A stretch of DNA of 64,000 nucleotides from Olsenella_L kribbiana (GTDB lineage Bacteria > Actinomycetota > Coriobacteriia > Coriobacteriales > Atopobiaceae), in contig NZ_JAZGJP010000009.1 of assembly GCF_036408795.1 (NCBI RefSeq), positions 1 to 64,000 of the forward strand. The letters are read 5' to 3'. Made by a program: the position numbers and the translations under genes. The notes under the pieces are model-generated. The model searched no databases, was not told the origin of the DNA, and worked only from the letters and a program-made list of their open reading frames with translations. Below are positions 16,512-25,389 of the stretch, one piece after another; the stretch's first letter is position 1, and each line of letters starts with the position of its first letter.

Positions 16512-17798
16512 CTACTTGAAGAAGCCTTCGTAGTTGTGCATCTTGAGCTGGCTCTCAAGGGAAGACAGGGTATCCATTGCCACGCCGACCATGATGAGGA
16601 TGGACGTGCCGCCGAATGCCTGGATGAGAGTGTTGCTCGTGAAGGCAAAGATGATGGAAGGCACGACTGCGATGATTGCCATGAAGATGGCACCAGGCAG
16701 CGTGATGTGGTCGATCACGTTCTTGATGTAGTCGGCCGTAGCCTGTCCCGGACGGACGCCCGGAATGAAGCCGCCCTGCTTGCGCAGCTGGTCTGCAGTC
16801 TCTTCAGGATTGAAGACCATGGCCGTATAGAAGTATGCAAAGAACACGATGAGGACCACAGAGAGGATCCAATTCAGCCAGCCCGATGAGACCGCATTCG
16901 CGAACACGGACATCCAGTTGACCGTCGGGAAGAACACGGCAATCTGAGCCGGGAGGTAAAGGATTGCGGAAGCGAAGATGATGGGCACGACGCCCGCCGT
17001 GTTCACCTTGATAGGCAGATACGTGGACTGGCCACCCATGACGCGGCGGCCGACGACGCGCTTGGCATACTGGACCGTGATGCGCCTCTGTCCGCGCTCG
17101 ATGTAGACGATGAACGGGATGACAGCGAGAATCACGATGATCGTGATGACCGTATTGAGGACGCCCGTCGTCGAGTTCTGCACGGAGCTGATGAGCGCCG
17201 AGGGGAACCCAGCCATGATGTTGGCGAAGATGATCAGCGACATGCCGTTGCCGATGCCACGCTGTGTGATGACTTCGCCGAGCCACATGATGATGAGGGC
17301 GCCTGCAACCATCGTGAAGATGACGATGACATCCATGAGCCACACCGGCGCGCCGGCGTTGGCGAACGTTATGCCATACAGGCTGGACTGGAACAGGAAC
17401 AGATAGCCGATTGCGCTGATGAGCGCGAGAACGACCGTGAGATAGCGCGTGTACTGCGTGATCCTACGCTGGCCTGCCTCGCCTTCCTTGGCCATCTCGC
17501 CGAGGGAAGGAACGACAGCCTGCATCATCTGCATGATGATCTGAGCAGTGATGTACGGCATGATGCCCAGGCTGAAGACGGAAACACGGGAAAGGGCACC
17601 GCCCGAGAAGAGGTTGAGAACAGCCAGCGCACCGGAGCCCGATGCCGCCGTTTCATAAGCGGAGAGCATCCCCTGGAAGGGGATGCCCGGTACGGGGATG
17701 TAGGCCCCGATGCGATAAAGCACGAGAATGCCAATCGTGATAAGGATCTTGTTACGCAGCTCCGCTACGCGGAACGCGTTCGCAATTCCCTTTAGCAC
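16512..17798 (-). CDS. secY: Protein translocase subunit SecY
   Basis: Channel-forming subunit of the Sec translocon, 428 residues with ten predicted membrane segments. SecY signatures include YRIGAYIPVPGI near the N-terminus and RKQGGFIPGVRPGQAT. The GTG start at 17798 overlaps the end of rplO by 7 bp. SecE is encoded elsewhere in this window (43649-44008). Confidence 0.97.
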   Translation of the reverse strand: MLKGIANAFRVAELRNKILITIGILVLYRIGAYIPVPGIPFQGMLSAYETAASGSGALAVLNLFSGGALSRVSVFSLGIMPYITAQIIMQMMQAVVPSLGEMAKEGEAGQRRITQYTRYLTVVLALISAIGYLFLFQSSLYGITFANAGAPVWLMDVIVIFTMVAGALIIMWLGEVITQRGIGNGMSLIIFANIMAGFPSALISSVQNSTTGVLNTVITIIVILAVIPFIVYIERGQRRITVQYAKRVVGRRVMGGQSTYLPIKVNTAGVVPIIFASAILYLPAQIAVFFPTVNWMSVFANAVSSGWLNWILSVVLIVFFAYFYTAMVFNPEETADQLRKQGGFIPGVRPGQATADYIKNVIDHITLPGAIFMAIIAVVPSIIFAFTSNTLIQAFGGTSILIMVGVAMDTLSSLESQLKMHNYEGFFK

Positions 17799-18241
17799 GC
17801 TGCCTCGACCTTTCCGCCAGCTGCCTCGATCTTGGCCTGTGCAGACTTGGAGACCTTGTCTACCTTGACCGTGAGCTTCTTGGTGAGCTCGCCGTCGCCC
17901 AGGACCTTGACAGGAATGTAGTTGCGCTTGATGACGCCCTTGGCATACAGGGAGTCAGAGTCGACGGTGTCGCCGTCGTTGAACAGTGCGTCGAGGCGTG
18001 CAACGTTGACCGGTGCATACTCGACACGGTTGTGGTTGATGAAGCCGCCGAGCTTCGGGAGACGCATGGCGAGCGGCGTCTGACCGCCCTCGAAGCCAGC
18101 GCCCTTGCCGCGGCCTGCGCGGGAGAGCTGGCCCTTGGTGCCGCGTCCCGCCGTCGTGCCGTGGCCGGAAGAATTGCCGCGGCCGATGCGCTTGCGAGAC
18201 TTCTTGGAGCCCTCTGCGGGACGGAGATCGTGAAGCTGCAT
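17792..18241 (-). CDS. rplO: 50S ribosomal protein L15
   Basis: Late-assembly large-subunit protein of 149 residues with the basic glycine-rich N-terminus (SKKSRKRIGRGNSSGHGTT) and the conserved GGQTPLAMRLPKLGG. It overlaps secY, as is usual in spc operons. Confidence 0.97.
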   Translation of the reverse strand: MQLHDLRPAEGSKKSRKRIGRGNSSGHGTTAGRGTKGQLSRAGRGKGAGFEGGQTPLAMRLPKLGGFINHNRVEYAPVNVARLDALFNDGDTVDSDSLYAKGVIKRNYIPVKVLGDGELTKKLTVKVDKVSKSAQAKIEAAGGKVEAAC

Positions 18242-18251
18242 GTGATGACTC

Positions 18252-18443
18252 CTAGTTCTCTTCTACCTCAACAAGGTGCTTGACCTTGAAGATCATTCCA
18301 CGAACGCTCGGGTTGTCAGGCAGCACAGACGTGTCGCCGATCTTGCGAAGGCCCATGGCATGGCACGTGGCCGTCATGTCCTTGCGCTTTGAGGCGTAGG
18401 AGCTGTGCACGAGCTTGACGGTAAGAGTCTTCTCCTCTGCCAT
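18252..18443 (-). CDS. rpmD: 50S ribosomal protein L30
   Basis: Small 63-residue protein; LTVKLVHSSYASKRKDMTAT and LGLRKIGDTSVLPDN-like segments match L30. It lies 2 bp after rpsE and 10 bp before rplO. Confidence 0.95.
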   Translation of the reverse strand: MAEEKTLTVKLVHSSYASKRKDMTATCHAMGLRKIGDTSVLPDNPSVRGMIFKVKHLVEVEEN

Positions 18444-18445
18444 CG

Positions 18446-18967
18446 TTAGTTCTCCTTCCCGGCAAACATCTCAGCGACCGTGATGCCGCGGCGCTCTGCG
18501 GTGTCGGCAGGCATCTCGAGCGACTTGAGGCCCTCGACGGCAGCCTTGACCATATTCAGGGCGTTGGAGGTGCCGAGAGACTTGGACAGGACGTTGGTGA
18601 TGCCTGCAAGCTCGAAGAGCGGACGGACGGGGCCGCCGGCGATGACGCCGGTACCCTCGATAGCAGGCTTGATCAGGACATGGCCCGCGCCATAGTAGCC
18701 CTCGACATCGTGAGGGATGGTGCCCGTCTCAGTGACGGGGACGTGGAACATGTTCTTCTTGGCATCCACGACAGCCTTGGAGATGGCCTGGGGAACCTCG
18801 GCGGACTTGCCGATGCCGAGGCCGACATTGCCCTTGCCGTCGCCCACTGCTACGAGAGCGAGCAGGGACATGCGGCGGCCACCCTTGACGGTCTTGGACA
18901 CGCGGTGAATAAAGATGACGCGCTCCTGAAGATCGGATTCCTCCTGGCGCTTGCGATCACGTGGCAT
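18446..18967 (-). CDS. rpsE: 30S ribosomal protein S5
   Basis: Decoding-accuracy protein of 173 residues. The double-stranded-RNA-binding segment VIFIHRVSKTVKGGRRMSL and the later GGVRPLFELAGITNVLSKSL-like stretch identify it. Its place between rplR and rpmD is canonical. Confidence 0.97.
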   Translation of the reverse strand: MPRDRKRQEESDLQERVIFIHRVSKTVKGGRRMSLLALVAVGDGKGNVGLGIGKSAEVPQAISKAVVDAKKNMFHVPVTETGTIPHDVEGYYGAGHVLIKPAIEGTGVIAGGPVRPLFELAGITNVLSKSLGTSNALNMVKAAVEGLKSLEMPADTAERRGITVAEMFAGKEN

Positions 18968-18977
18968 CTGATTCCTC

Positions 18978-19346
18978 CTAGAACTTCAGTCCGGCGTTGC
19001 GGGCAGCATCGGCGAGAGCCTGGACGCGCCCATGATAGATACGGCCGCCGCGGTCGAACCTGACTGCGGTGACGCCCTTCTCGAGGGCGCGCTGGCCAAT
19101 GAGGTTGCCCACGAACTCGGCAGCTTCCTTGTTGGAGCCGATCTTGCCGGTAGCGCGGAACTCAGGGCTCAGCGTAGAAGCGCTGCAGATGGTCTTTCCG
19201 TCGACGTCGTCGATCACCTGTGCATAGATGTTTGCATTGGTGCGGTGGACGGAAAGACGGGGACGGTCGGCGGTGCCAGTGATCTTGGAGCGGACACGAC
19301 GTTCGCGGCGCTTGAGACCAGCCTTCTTCTTCTGGAACTTGTTCAT
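18978..19346 (-). CDS. rplR: 50S ribosomal protein L18
   Basis: 5S rRNA-binding protein of 122 residues. The basic N-terminus (KKKAGLKRRERRVRSKI) leads to RPRLSVHRTNANIYAQVID, and the protein ends DAARNAGLKF as in most L18 proteins. Confidence 0.97.
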   Translation of the reverse strand: MNKFQKKKAGLKRRERRVRSKITGTADRPRLSVHRTNANIYAQVIDDVDGKTICSASTLSPEFRATGKIGSNKEAAEFVGNLIGQRALEKGVTAVRFDRGGRIYHGRVQALADAARNAGLKF

Positions 19347-19399
19347 TGTTGCTCCTTAGTCGTGCCATTACCTGACGGGGTAATGGTCTTGTTAGCTCA

Positions 19400-19936
19400 C
19401 TACTTGGCTGCCTTGCCGAGCTTCCTGCGGATGTGCTCGCCTTCGTAGTGGATACCCTTGCCCTTGTACGGCTCGGGCGGACGCTTGGCGCGGACCTCTG
19501 CGGCGACCTGGCCGACCTGCTCCTTGGAGATGCCCTTCACCGTGATGTGGGTGTTGTCGGGAACCTCGAAGGAGATGTTCTCCGGGCACGCGTAGATGAC
19601 CGGGTGCGAATAGCCGAGGGAAAGGTCGAGATCCTTGCCCTTGAGCTGTGCACGATAGCCGACGCCGGTGAGCTCGAGCTTCTTCTCGAAGCCCTCGGAC
19701 ACGCCGACGACCATGTTGTGGATGAGCGTGCGGGTAAGGCCCTGCTGCGCATTGGACTCGGTGGTCTCGTCGTTGCGGGCGACGAGGATCTCCTCGCCCT
19801 CCTGAGAGATGGTGACGAGATCGGAGAACGTACGGTCAAGCTCGCCCTTGGGGCCCTTGACCTTAACTTCGTTGCCATTGATGGTCACGGTGACACCTGC
19901 TGGAACCGTGACAGGCTTCTTGCCGATACGGGACAT
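19400..19936 (-). CDS. rplF: 50S ribosomal protein L6
   Basis: Large-subunit protein of 178 residues, opening MSRIGKKPVTVPAGV and ending with the conserved KRPPEPYKGKGIHYEGEHI segment. There are 53 bp between its stop and rplR. Confidence 0.97.
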   Translation of the reverse strand: MSRIGKKPVTVPAGVTVTINGNEVKVKGPKGELDRTFSDLVTISQEGEEILVARNDETTESNAQQGLTRTLIHNMVVGVSEGFEKKLELTGVGYRAQLKGKDLDLSLGYSHPVIYACPENISFEVPDNTHITVKGISKEQVGQVAAEVRAKRPPEPYKGKGIHYEGEHIRRKLGKAAK

Positions 19937-19966
19937 TGTGTCTCCCTTCTTCTTCCTGTCGCGGAC

Positions 19967-20365
19967 TTACCAGACGAAGCAGATGACTTCGCCGCCGATG
20001 CCGAGCTTCCTGGCATCGCGGTCGCACATCATGCCCTTGGAGGTGGAGATGACGGCAGTGCCGAGGCCACCCAGGACACGCGGAAGATCCTTGGCGGAAG
20101 AGTAGATGCGCAGGCCCGGCTTGGAAACGCTCTTGATGCCCTTGATGACGCGGGCATTGCGCTTGCCGTACTTCAGCGTGATATGGAGGGTCTTCTGAGG
20201 CTTGGTGTCCTCAACGGAATAGCCCTCGATGTAGCCCTCTTCGGCGATGACGCGAGCAATCTCGACAAGCACCTTCGTCGACGGCATCGAAACCGTCGGC
20301 TTGCCTGCCGAGTTGGCGTTGCGGATACGCGTCAGCATGTCCGAAATGGGATCGGTAATCTTCAT
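19967..20365 (-). CDS. rpsH: 30S ribosomal protein S8
   Basis: Primary 16S-binding protein of 132 residues, opening MKITDPISDMLTRIRNAN and ending IGGEVICFVW. In E. coli S8 represses the spc operon by binding mRNA at rplE. Here rplE begins a separate unit with a structured leader (21335-21353), so a related control is possible but not shown. Confidence 0.97.
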   Translation of the reverse strand: MKITDPISDMLTRIRNANSAGKPTVSMPSTKVLVEIARVIAEEGYIEGYSVEDTKPQKTLHITLKYGKRNARVIKGIKSVSKPGLRIYSSAKDLPRVLGGLGTAVISTSKGMMCDRDARKLGIGGEVICFVW

Positions 20366-20452
20366 TGATCCTTCTCCTTAGTTCGTGATGAAACTGCACG
20401 GCCGGTTCACCCGAGCCCGTGGCCCGAGCGCCTCGTCGTGGTCTTCCCTCGC

Positions 20453-20638
20453 CTACCAGCTAGCCTTGGTGACGCCAGGAAGTTCGCCCTTGCTTGCGAG
20501 CTCGCGAAGGCACACACGGCACAGACCGAACTTGCGGTACACGGAGTGGGGACGCCCACAACGCTGGCAGCGGTTCTGAGTGCGCGTAGAGTACTTCGGC
20601 TCACGCGAAGCCTTGACGATCATCGATGTCTTAGCCAC
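20453..20638 (-). CDS. rpsN: 30S ribosomal protein S14, type Z (zinc)
   Basis: A 61-residue short-form S14 with the zinc ligands C24, C27, C40 and C43 (RCQRCGR and LCRVCLR). It starts at a GTG (20638). The short zinc form is the constitutive version in many Gram-positives. Confidence 0.96.
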   Translation of the reverse strand: MAKTSMIVKASREPKYSTRTQNRCQRCGRPHSVYRKFGLCRVCLRELASKGELPGVTKASW

Positions 20639-20723
20639 AGATCCTCCTAACTTGAGCAGCCCCGGCTCTTATCCGGGGCGCGTCTCTGAACTCAAGGGCA
20701 CATCTCAGTGCCCAACGAAAATG

Positions 20724-21281
20724 CTACTCGGCCTTGAACGGGAAGTGGTAGGCGTCGAGAAGAGCCTTGCCCTCCTCGTCGGTCGCAGCGGTCGTGACGA
20801 TGGTGATGTCCATGCCGCGGGTGTGGTCGATCTTGTCGAACTCGATCTCCGGAAAGATGAGCTGCTCGGTGACGCCCATGGAGAAGTTGCCACGGCCGTC
20901 GAAGCTCTTCGGGGAGATGCCGCGGAAGTCGCGGATGCGGGGGATTGCCGTTGCGATCAGGCGATCGAGGAACTCCCACATACGGTCGCCGCGCAGGGTC
21001 ACCTTGGCACCGATTGCCTGGCCCTGGCGAAGGTGGAACGTAGCGATGGACTTGCGTGCGTGCGTGATCATCGGCTGCTGGCCGGTGATGGCGCGGAGGT
21101 CAGCGACAGCGCCGTCGATTGCCTTGGCGTCCGTTGCAGCCTCGCCGACGCCCATGTTGACGACGATCTTCTCGAACTTCGGGATCATCATCGGGTTGGG
21201 GTAGTTGAACTGCTTCTGGAGAGCGTCACGCACCTCTGCGTAGTACTTCTCCTTGAGGCGCGGCACATACTTGTCTGCCAT
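20724..21281 (-). CDS. rplE: 50S ribosomal protein L5
   Basis: 5S rRNA-binding protein of 185 residues. The ATG at 21281 has AAGGAG 8 nt upstream and gives the normal N-terminus MADKYVPRLKEKYY; the open frame continues 41 codons upstream without support. It is the first gene of a separate unit, because a dehydrogenase gene and a terminator lie between it and rplX. Confidence 0.96.
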   Translation of the reverse strand: MADKYVPRLKEKYYAEVRDALQKQFNYPNPMMIPKFEKIVVNMGVGEAATDAKAIDGAVADLRAITGQQPMITHARKSIATFHLRQGQAIGAKVTLRGDRMWEFLDRLIATAIPRIRDFRGISPKSFDGRGNFSMGVTEQLIFPEIEFDKIDHTRGMDITIVTTAATDEEGKALLDAYHFPFKAE

Positions 21282-21334
21282 GAAGGTACTCCTTCGATCT
21301 TGGGGTTTTGAGCGTGGGGTTTCCGTCCTCACGC

Positions 21335-21353
21335 CTCCTGGTCCACCCAGGAG
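21335..21353 (-). promoter_or_regulatory. Hairpin in the rplE leader region
   Basis: A perfect 7-bp stem, CTCCTGG with CCAGGAG, and a 5-nt loop lie about 55 nt upstream of the rplE start. The whole 204-bp gap 21282-21485 has no gene. A promoter must exist there or read-through must occur; TAAGAT with TGGCAA 17 bp upstream (around 21420) is a weak candidate. The hairpin could be an autoregulatory or processing element. Confidence 0.4.
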
Positions 21354-21485
21354 CCAGCTGCATCTCATGTCCGAGACAGAAATCTCCCCGGCATAGAGAC
21401 ACAAATTGATATCTTACGAGTTCTTCACGAGGTTTGCCAGAAGAATCGCAGCTTATGGAGCGAATTCATAATTGGAGGCACAAAT

Positions 21486-22484
21486 CTACCTCTTCACCTC
21501 ATGCACAAGCTTCTCCCCTGCAAGATAGTGCGCAAGATTCTCCTTCGTACGCAGGAACACGAGCTTCCTCGTCTTCGGCAGATGCCAGAAGCCTGCGACA
21601 TGCGGTGTGATGAGGAGGTTCGGCACATCCCAGAGCGGACTCTCTTCAGGCAGAGGCTCAGGATCCGAGACATCTATGGCCGCACCTGCCAGCGCCCCGA
21701 TCTCAAGCGCTTCTTTGAGCGCTGCATAGTCGATGAGGTCCCCCCTGCCGGCGTTCACGAGATAGGCGCCCTTCGGGAGTGCCGCCAGGAACTCCTCATC
21801 GACGAGCCCCTTCGTCTCGGGCGTGCTTGGCAGAAAGGATGCCACGACCTGGGAGGAAGGCAGCGCCTCCATGAGTGCATCTCTGCCCGCAATGGTATGG
21901 GCAAACGCTGCCCGGTATGAATCCGAAAGCTCGGCTGGCACGCGGCTCCTGTAGGCGGTGCAGGTAGCGCCCATGGCAGTGCAGAGCCGAGCGAAGTGCT
22001 CGCCAATATCTCCTGCGCCCATAACAAGGACAGAGGCACCATCAAGCGTCGACACATTCCCCTCTTCGCCCCACACATGCGCTCTCTGGTCATCCTCATA
22101 CCGATAGAGCTTCTTCATGAGCGATAGCAGAAGCGCAAAGGAGTGCTCGGCCACAGCAGGCCCATAGCAGCCTACCGAGTTCGAGACGCGCACATCCTCC
22201 CCCAGCACGCCTGGCTTCGCGTAGGCATCGGCACCGGCACTCCCGAGCTGGATCCACTTGAGACGTGCTGCGCCCAAAAGACGCGCTGCAGGCACATTGC
22301 CGATGATGATATCCGCAGCGGCAATCTCCTCATCCGCGAGCTCGAATTCAGGCGTCGTTGCAATGCGCTCAGGGTCTTTGACCAGCGCCTTGAACATGAA
22401 GGTGGCCTGAGGTGCTGTCTCTTTGAGCTCTTGTGCTTCCTCTTCGCTTACTGGCAGCACGACCAGGATACGCATATCGGACAT
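21486..22484 (-). CDS. D-isomer-specific 2-hydroxyacid dehydrogenase family protein
   Basis: Predicted NAD(P)-dependent oxidoreductase of 332 residues interconverting 2-hydroxy and 2-oxo acids; the exact substrate is not readable. The Rossmann motif GAGDIGEHFARL follows an N-terminal catalytic-domain half. The family triad is visible as Arg in LVNAGRGDLID, Glu in DVSDPEPLPEESP and His in LLITPHVAGF. The start ATG has AAGGG about 9 nt upstream. Its position is the surprise: it sits between rplX and rplE in the middle of the spc ribosomal cluster, on the same strand, behind the rplX terminator. Codon usage looks like that of non-ribosomal genes here. Confidence 0.9.
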   Translation of the reverse strand: MSDMRILVVLPVSEEEAQELKETAPQATFMFKALVKDPERIATTPEFELADEEIAAADIIIGNVPAARLLGAARLKWIQLGSAGADAYAKPGVLGEDVRVSNSVGCYGPAVAEHSFALLLSLMKKLYRYEDDQRAHVWGEEGNVSTLDGASVLVMGAGDIGEHFARLCTAMGATCTAYRSRVPAELSDSYRAAFAHTIAGRDALMEALPSSQVVASFLPSTPETKGLVDEEFLAALPKGAYLVNAGRGDLIDYAALKEALEIGALAGAAIDVSDPEPLPEESPLWDVPNLLITPHVAGFWHLPKTRKLVFLRTKENLAHYLAGEKLVHEVKR

Positions 22485-22545
22485 AGGTGGCCCTTTCTCT
22501 CGATGAATCCACTCTAGCGCCGCCTGAGCCCTCTGCCTATAAGAA

Positions 22546-22577
22546 AAGCGCCCCGAACCGTATGGCTCGGAGCGCTT
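22546..22577 (-). terminator. Rho-independent terminator after rplX
   Basis: A stem of 14 positions with two mismatches (AAGCGCTCCGAGCC / GGTTCGGGGCGCTT on the transcript, loop ATAC) is followed directly by TTTTCTTATAG. It lies 22 bp after the rplX stop and would close the rplC-rplX unit before the dehydrogenase gene. Confidence 0.85.
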
Positions 22578-22598
22578 GGGCGTACTCTGGAAGCAGGC

Positions 22599-22916
22599 TT
22601 AGAACTGTGCGCCGCACTTCTTGCAGACGCGAACCTTCTTGCCCTCGTCGTTCTTGGCATGGCCAACGCGGGTCGGCTTGCCGCAGGACGGGCAGATAAG
22701 CATGACGTTGGAAACGTCGATCTTTGCCTCGCGGGTCACGAAGCCGCCGTTCTGGCCCTGAGCGTCAGGACGCTGAGCCTTCTTGACGAGAGCGACGCCC
22801 TCGACGACGACCTTGCGGTCAGAGGGGAACGCGCGCAGGACTTCGCCCTGCTTGCCGCGGTCCTTGCCAGAGATGATCTGGACCTGATCGCCCTTCTTCA
22901 CATTCATCTTTGCCAT
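22599..22916 (-). CDS. rplX: 50S ribosomal protein L24
   Basis: Assembly-initiator protein of 105 residues with the KOW motif at the N-terminus (KGDQVQIISGKDRGKQGEVL). The C-terminal part has a CPSCG...CKKCG pair, a zinc-ribbon-like end found in several L24 proteins. It is the last gene of the rplC-rplX unit. Confidence 0.96.
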   Translation of the reverse strand: MAKMNVKKGDQVQIISGKDRGKQGEVLRAFPSDRKVVVEGVALVKKAQRPDAQGQNGGFVTREAKIDVSNVMLICPSCGKPTRVGHAKNDEGKKVRVCKKCGAQF

Positions 22917-22930
22917 GACTAATCGTCTCC

Positions 22931-23299
22931 TTACAGCGTCTCAGGTGCGAGCGAGACGATCTTCATGTACTTGCGATCGCGGAGCTCACGCGCAACCGGC
23001 CCGAAGATACGGGTGCCCACGGGGGTGCCGTCCTTCTGGACCAGGACGCAGGCGTTCTGATCGAATTTGATGTAGCTGCCGTCCTTGCGACGCGTCTCCT
23101 TGACGGTGCGGACAACAACGCAGGTGACGATGTCACCCTTCTTCACGTTGCCACCGGGCGTGGCCTCCTGCACGGCGGCCTTGATGATGTCGCCGATGCC
23201 TGCGTAACGACGCTTGGAGCCGCCCATGACCTTGATGCACTTGACTCGACGTGCGCCGGAGTTGTCGGCGACGTTGAGCATGGTCTCCATCTGAATCAT
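22931..23299 (-). CDS. rplN: 50S ribosomal protein L14
   Basis: Subunit-interface protein of 122 residues. The ATG at 23299 has GGAGGA 6 nt upstream and gives the conserved MIQMETMLNVADNSGARRV; a 14-codon upstream extension is rejected. Confidence 0.97.
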   Translation of the reverse strand: MIQMETMLNVADNSGARRVKCIKVMGGSKRRYAGIGDIIKAAVQEATPGGNVKKGDIVTCVVVRTVKETRRKDGSYIKFDQNACVLVQKDGTPVGTRIFGPVARELRDRKYMKIVSLAPETL

Positions 23300-23382
23300 G
23301 AATGTTCCTCCGAACATAGACCCCGCCAGAGGTGCGTCCACACGTGCAGCGCACGTGACGGGGATGTCTTATACCAGAAAAC

Positions 23383-23649
23383 TTACTTGGCGCGCTCCAC
23401 GATCTCCACGACACGCCAGCGCTTGGTCTTGCTCAGGGGGCGGGTCTCCATGACGCGGACGGTGTCGCCGAGGCCGCACTCGTTCTTCTCGTCGTGGCAG
23501 TGAAGCTTCTTCTTGATGGTCATCATCTTGCCGTACTTCGGATGACGCTTCCTGTACGTCATCTCGACAGCAACCGTCTTGTCGCCAGAGATAGCGCAGA
23601 CGACGCCGGTACGGACCTTGCGAGAGTTCCTCTCTTCGGTATCAGCCAT
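23383..23649 (-). CDS. rpsQ: 30S ribosomal protein S17
   Basis: OB-fold 16S-binding protein of 88 residues with the signature GDTVRVMETRPLSKTKRWRV. It lies 16 bp after rpmC. Confidence 0.97.
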   Translation of the reverse strand: MADTEERNSRKVRTGVVCAISGDKTVAVEMTYRKRHPKYGKMMTIKKKLHCHDEKNECGLGDTVRVMETRPLSKTKRWRVVEIVERAK

Positions 23650-23665
23650 TTGTATCTCCTACGAT

Positions 23666-23881
23666 CTAGTTCTCGGCTGCAGTCTTTGCGGCTGCGAGCT
23701 CGCGTGCACGCATCTCGGTAAGGATGCGGGCAATGTCACGCTTGACGGTCGTCACGCGTGCCGTGTTGTCCAGCTGGCTCGTTGCCATCTGGAAACGGAG
23801 GTTGAAGAGCTCGGCACGAGCGTCTTCGAGCTTCTTCTGGAGCTCTTCGTCGGAAAGTGCGCGGACTTCACTCGGCTTCAT
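23666..23881 (-). CDS. rpmC: 50S ribosomal protein L29
   Basis: Small helical exit-tunnel protein of 71 residues (MKPSEVRALSDEELQKKLED, LFNLRFQMATSQLDN). It lies 3 bp after rplP. Confidence 0.96.
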   Translation of the reverse strand: MKPSEVRALSDEELQKKLEDARAELFNLRFQMATSQLDNTARVTTVKRDIARILTEMRARELAAAKTAAEN

Positions 23882-23884
23882 GTT

Positions 23885-24298
23885 CTACTCCTCCCCGCGC
23901 TTGACGATCTTGGTCTTGATAGGAAGCTTGTGCTGCGCAAGACGCAGAGCCTCCTTGGCGGTTGCCTCGTCGACGTCGCCGACCTCGAACATGATGCGGC
24001 CAGGCTTGACGACAGCGACCCACTCTTCCGGGTTGCCCTTGCCGGAACCCATTCGGGCCTCGGCCGGGTGCTTGGTGATCGGCTTGTCCGGGAAGATGGT
24101 GATCCAGATGCGGCCGCCACGCTTCATATAACGCGTGATGGCGACACGGGCAGCCTCGATCTGGCGGTTGGTGATCCAGTGACGCTCGAGGGACACGAGA
24201 CCCCACTCGCCGTTGTAGATCTTGGTGTTGCCCTTGGCCTGGCCCTTCATGGAGCCACGCTGAACCTTGCGGTGAAGAACACGCTTAGGAGCCAGCAT
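23885..24298 (-). CDS. rplP: 50S ribosomal protein L16
   Basis: Protein near the A site and peptidyl-transferase centre, 137 residues, opening MLAPKRVLHRKVQRGSMKG. Its start codon overlaps the rpsC stop by one base (TAATG), a coupling arrangement. Confidence 0.97.
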   Translation of the reverse strand: MLAPKRVLHRKVQRGSMKGQAKGNTKIYNGEWGLVSLERHWITNRQIEAARVAITRYMKRGGRIWITIFPDKPITKHPAEARMGSGKGNPEEWVAVVKPGRIMFEVGDVDEATAKEALRLAQHKLPIKTKIVKRGEE

Positions 24299-25008
24299 TA
24301 GTTGCCCCTCCTCTCGTTATTGCGGCGGCGCGGACGCGACGGGCCCTCGAGTGCCGGGTTGGGCACAGGCTGTCCCGGAAGCTTCTCGCCGAGGTAGATC
24401 CAGACCTTGATGCCGCAGGCACCCATGGAGGTGCGGGCAGTGGCCTCGCCGAAGTCGATCTTGGCGCGAAGCGTGTGCAGAGGCACGCGGCCCTCGCGGT
24501 ACCACTCACGGCGGCCCATCTCTGCGCCGTTCAGACGGCCAGAGCACTGGATACGGATGCCCTTTGCGCCGGCCTTGCGGGCAGACTGGACTGCCTTGCG
24601 CATGGCACGACGGAAGGCGACACGGCCCTCGAGCTGCTCAGCGATGGACTGGGCAACGAGCGTGGCGTCAAGCTCCGGACGCTTGATCTCGACGACGTCG
24701 ACAGAGATCTGGCCCTTGGAGACGCCAGCGACCTTCTCGAGCTCGGTGCGGAGGGCGTCGATCTCAGAGCCCTTCTTGCCGATCACGATGCCCGGACGGG
24801 CGGTGTAGATGATGACCTTGACCTTGTCGCCAGCACGCTCGATCTCGACGCGGGACAGGGCTGCGCGCTCGAGCTTCTTCTCGAGGAACTTGCGGATCTT
24901 GAGGTCGTTGCCAAGCTTGGTGGAGTAATCCTTGCCAGCGTACCAACGGGAACGCCAGTTCTCGGTGATGCCGAGGCGGAAACCAGTAGGCTGTACTTTC
25001 TGGCCCAT
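24298..25008 (-). CDS. rpsC: 30S ribosomal protein S3
   Basis: mRNA-entry protein of 236 residues with the KH domain (IYTARPGIVIGKKGSEIDAL) and ending in a basic tail. It lies 3 bp after rplV. Confidence 0.97.
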   Translation of the reverse strand: MGQKVQPTGFRLGITENWRSRWYAGKDYSTKLGNDLKIRKFLEKKLERAALSRVEIERAGDKVKVIIYTARPGIVIGKKGSEIDALRTELEKVAGVSKGQISVDVVEIKRPELDATLVAQSIAEQLEGRVAFRRAMRKAVQSARKAGAKGIRIQCSGRLNGAEMGRREWYREGRVPLHTLRAKIDFGEATARTSMGACGIKVWIYLGEKLPGQPVPNPALEGPSRPRRRNNERRGN

Positions 25009-25011
25009 CCC

Positions 25012-25374
25012 TTACGCCTCCTTTCGAGGAGCGACAACAATGGTGATGTGGCTCGTGCGCTTGTTGATGCGGGACGCAGAGCCCTTTGCACGCGGACGGA
25101 TGCGCTTCAGCGTCGGGCCTTCATCGACGTAGGCCTCGGCGATGTAGAGGTTGTTCGCGCGGAGGTTGTTGTTGTTCTCGGCGTTCGCGACGGCAGAGCG
25201 CAGGACCTTCTCGACGGGCACTGCAGCTGCGACCTCGGCGAACTGGAGAAGCTCCAGAGCCTGGGACACGGACTTGTTGCGAATCTGGTCGACGACCAGA
25301 CGAACCTTGCGAGGAGCCATGCGCACGTACTTTGCAGTAGCGGAGACGCCGTTCTCGACTTCAATACGCTTCAT
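25012..25374 (-). CDS. rplV: 50S ribosomal protein L22
   Basis: Exit-tunnel protein of 120 residues. The beta-hairpin that reaches the tunnel constriction (RIRPRAKGSASRINKRTSH) is intact, with no deletion of the kind linked to macrolide resistance. Confidence 0.97.
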   Translation of the reverse strand: MKRIEVENGVSATAKYVRMAPRKVRLVVDQIRNKSVSQALELLQFAEVAAAVPVEKVLRSAVANAENNNNLRANNLYIAEAYVDEGPTLKRIRPRAKGSASRINKRTSHITIVVAPRKEA

Positions 25375-25389
25375 TTAGTCGTGACCTCC

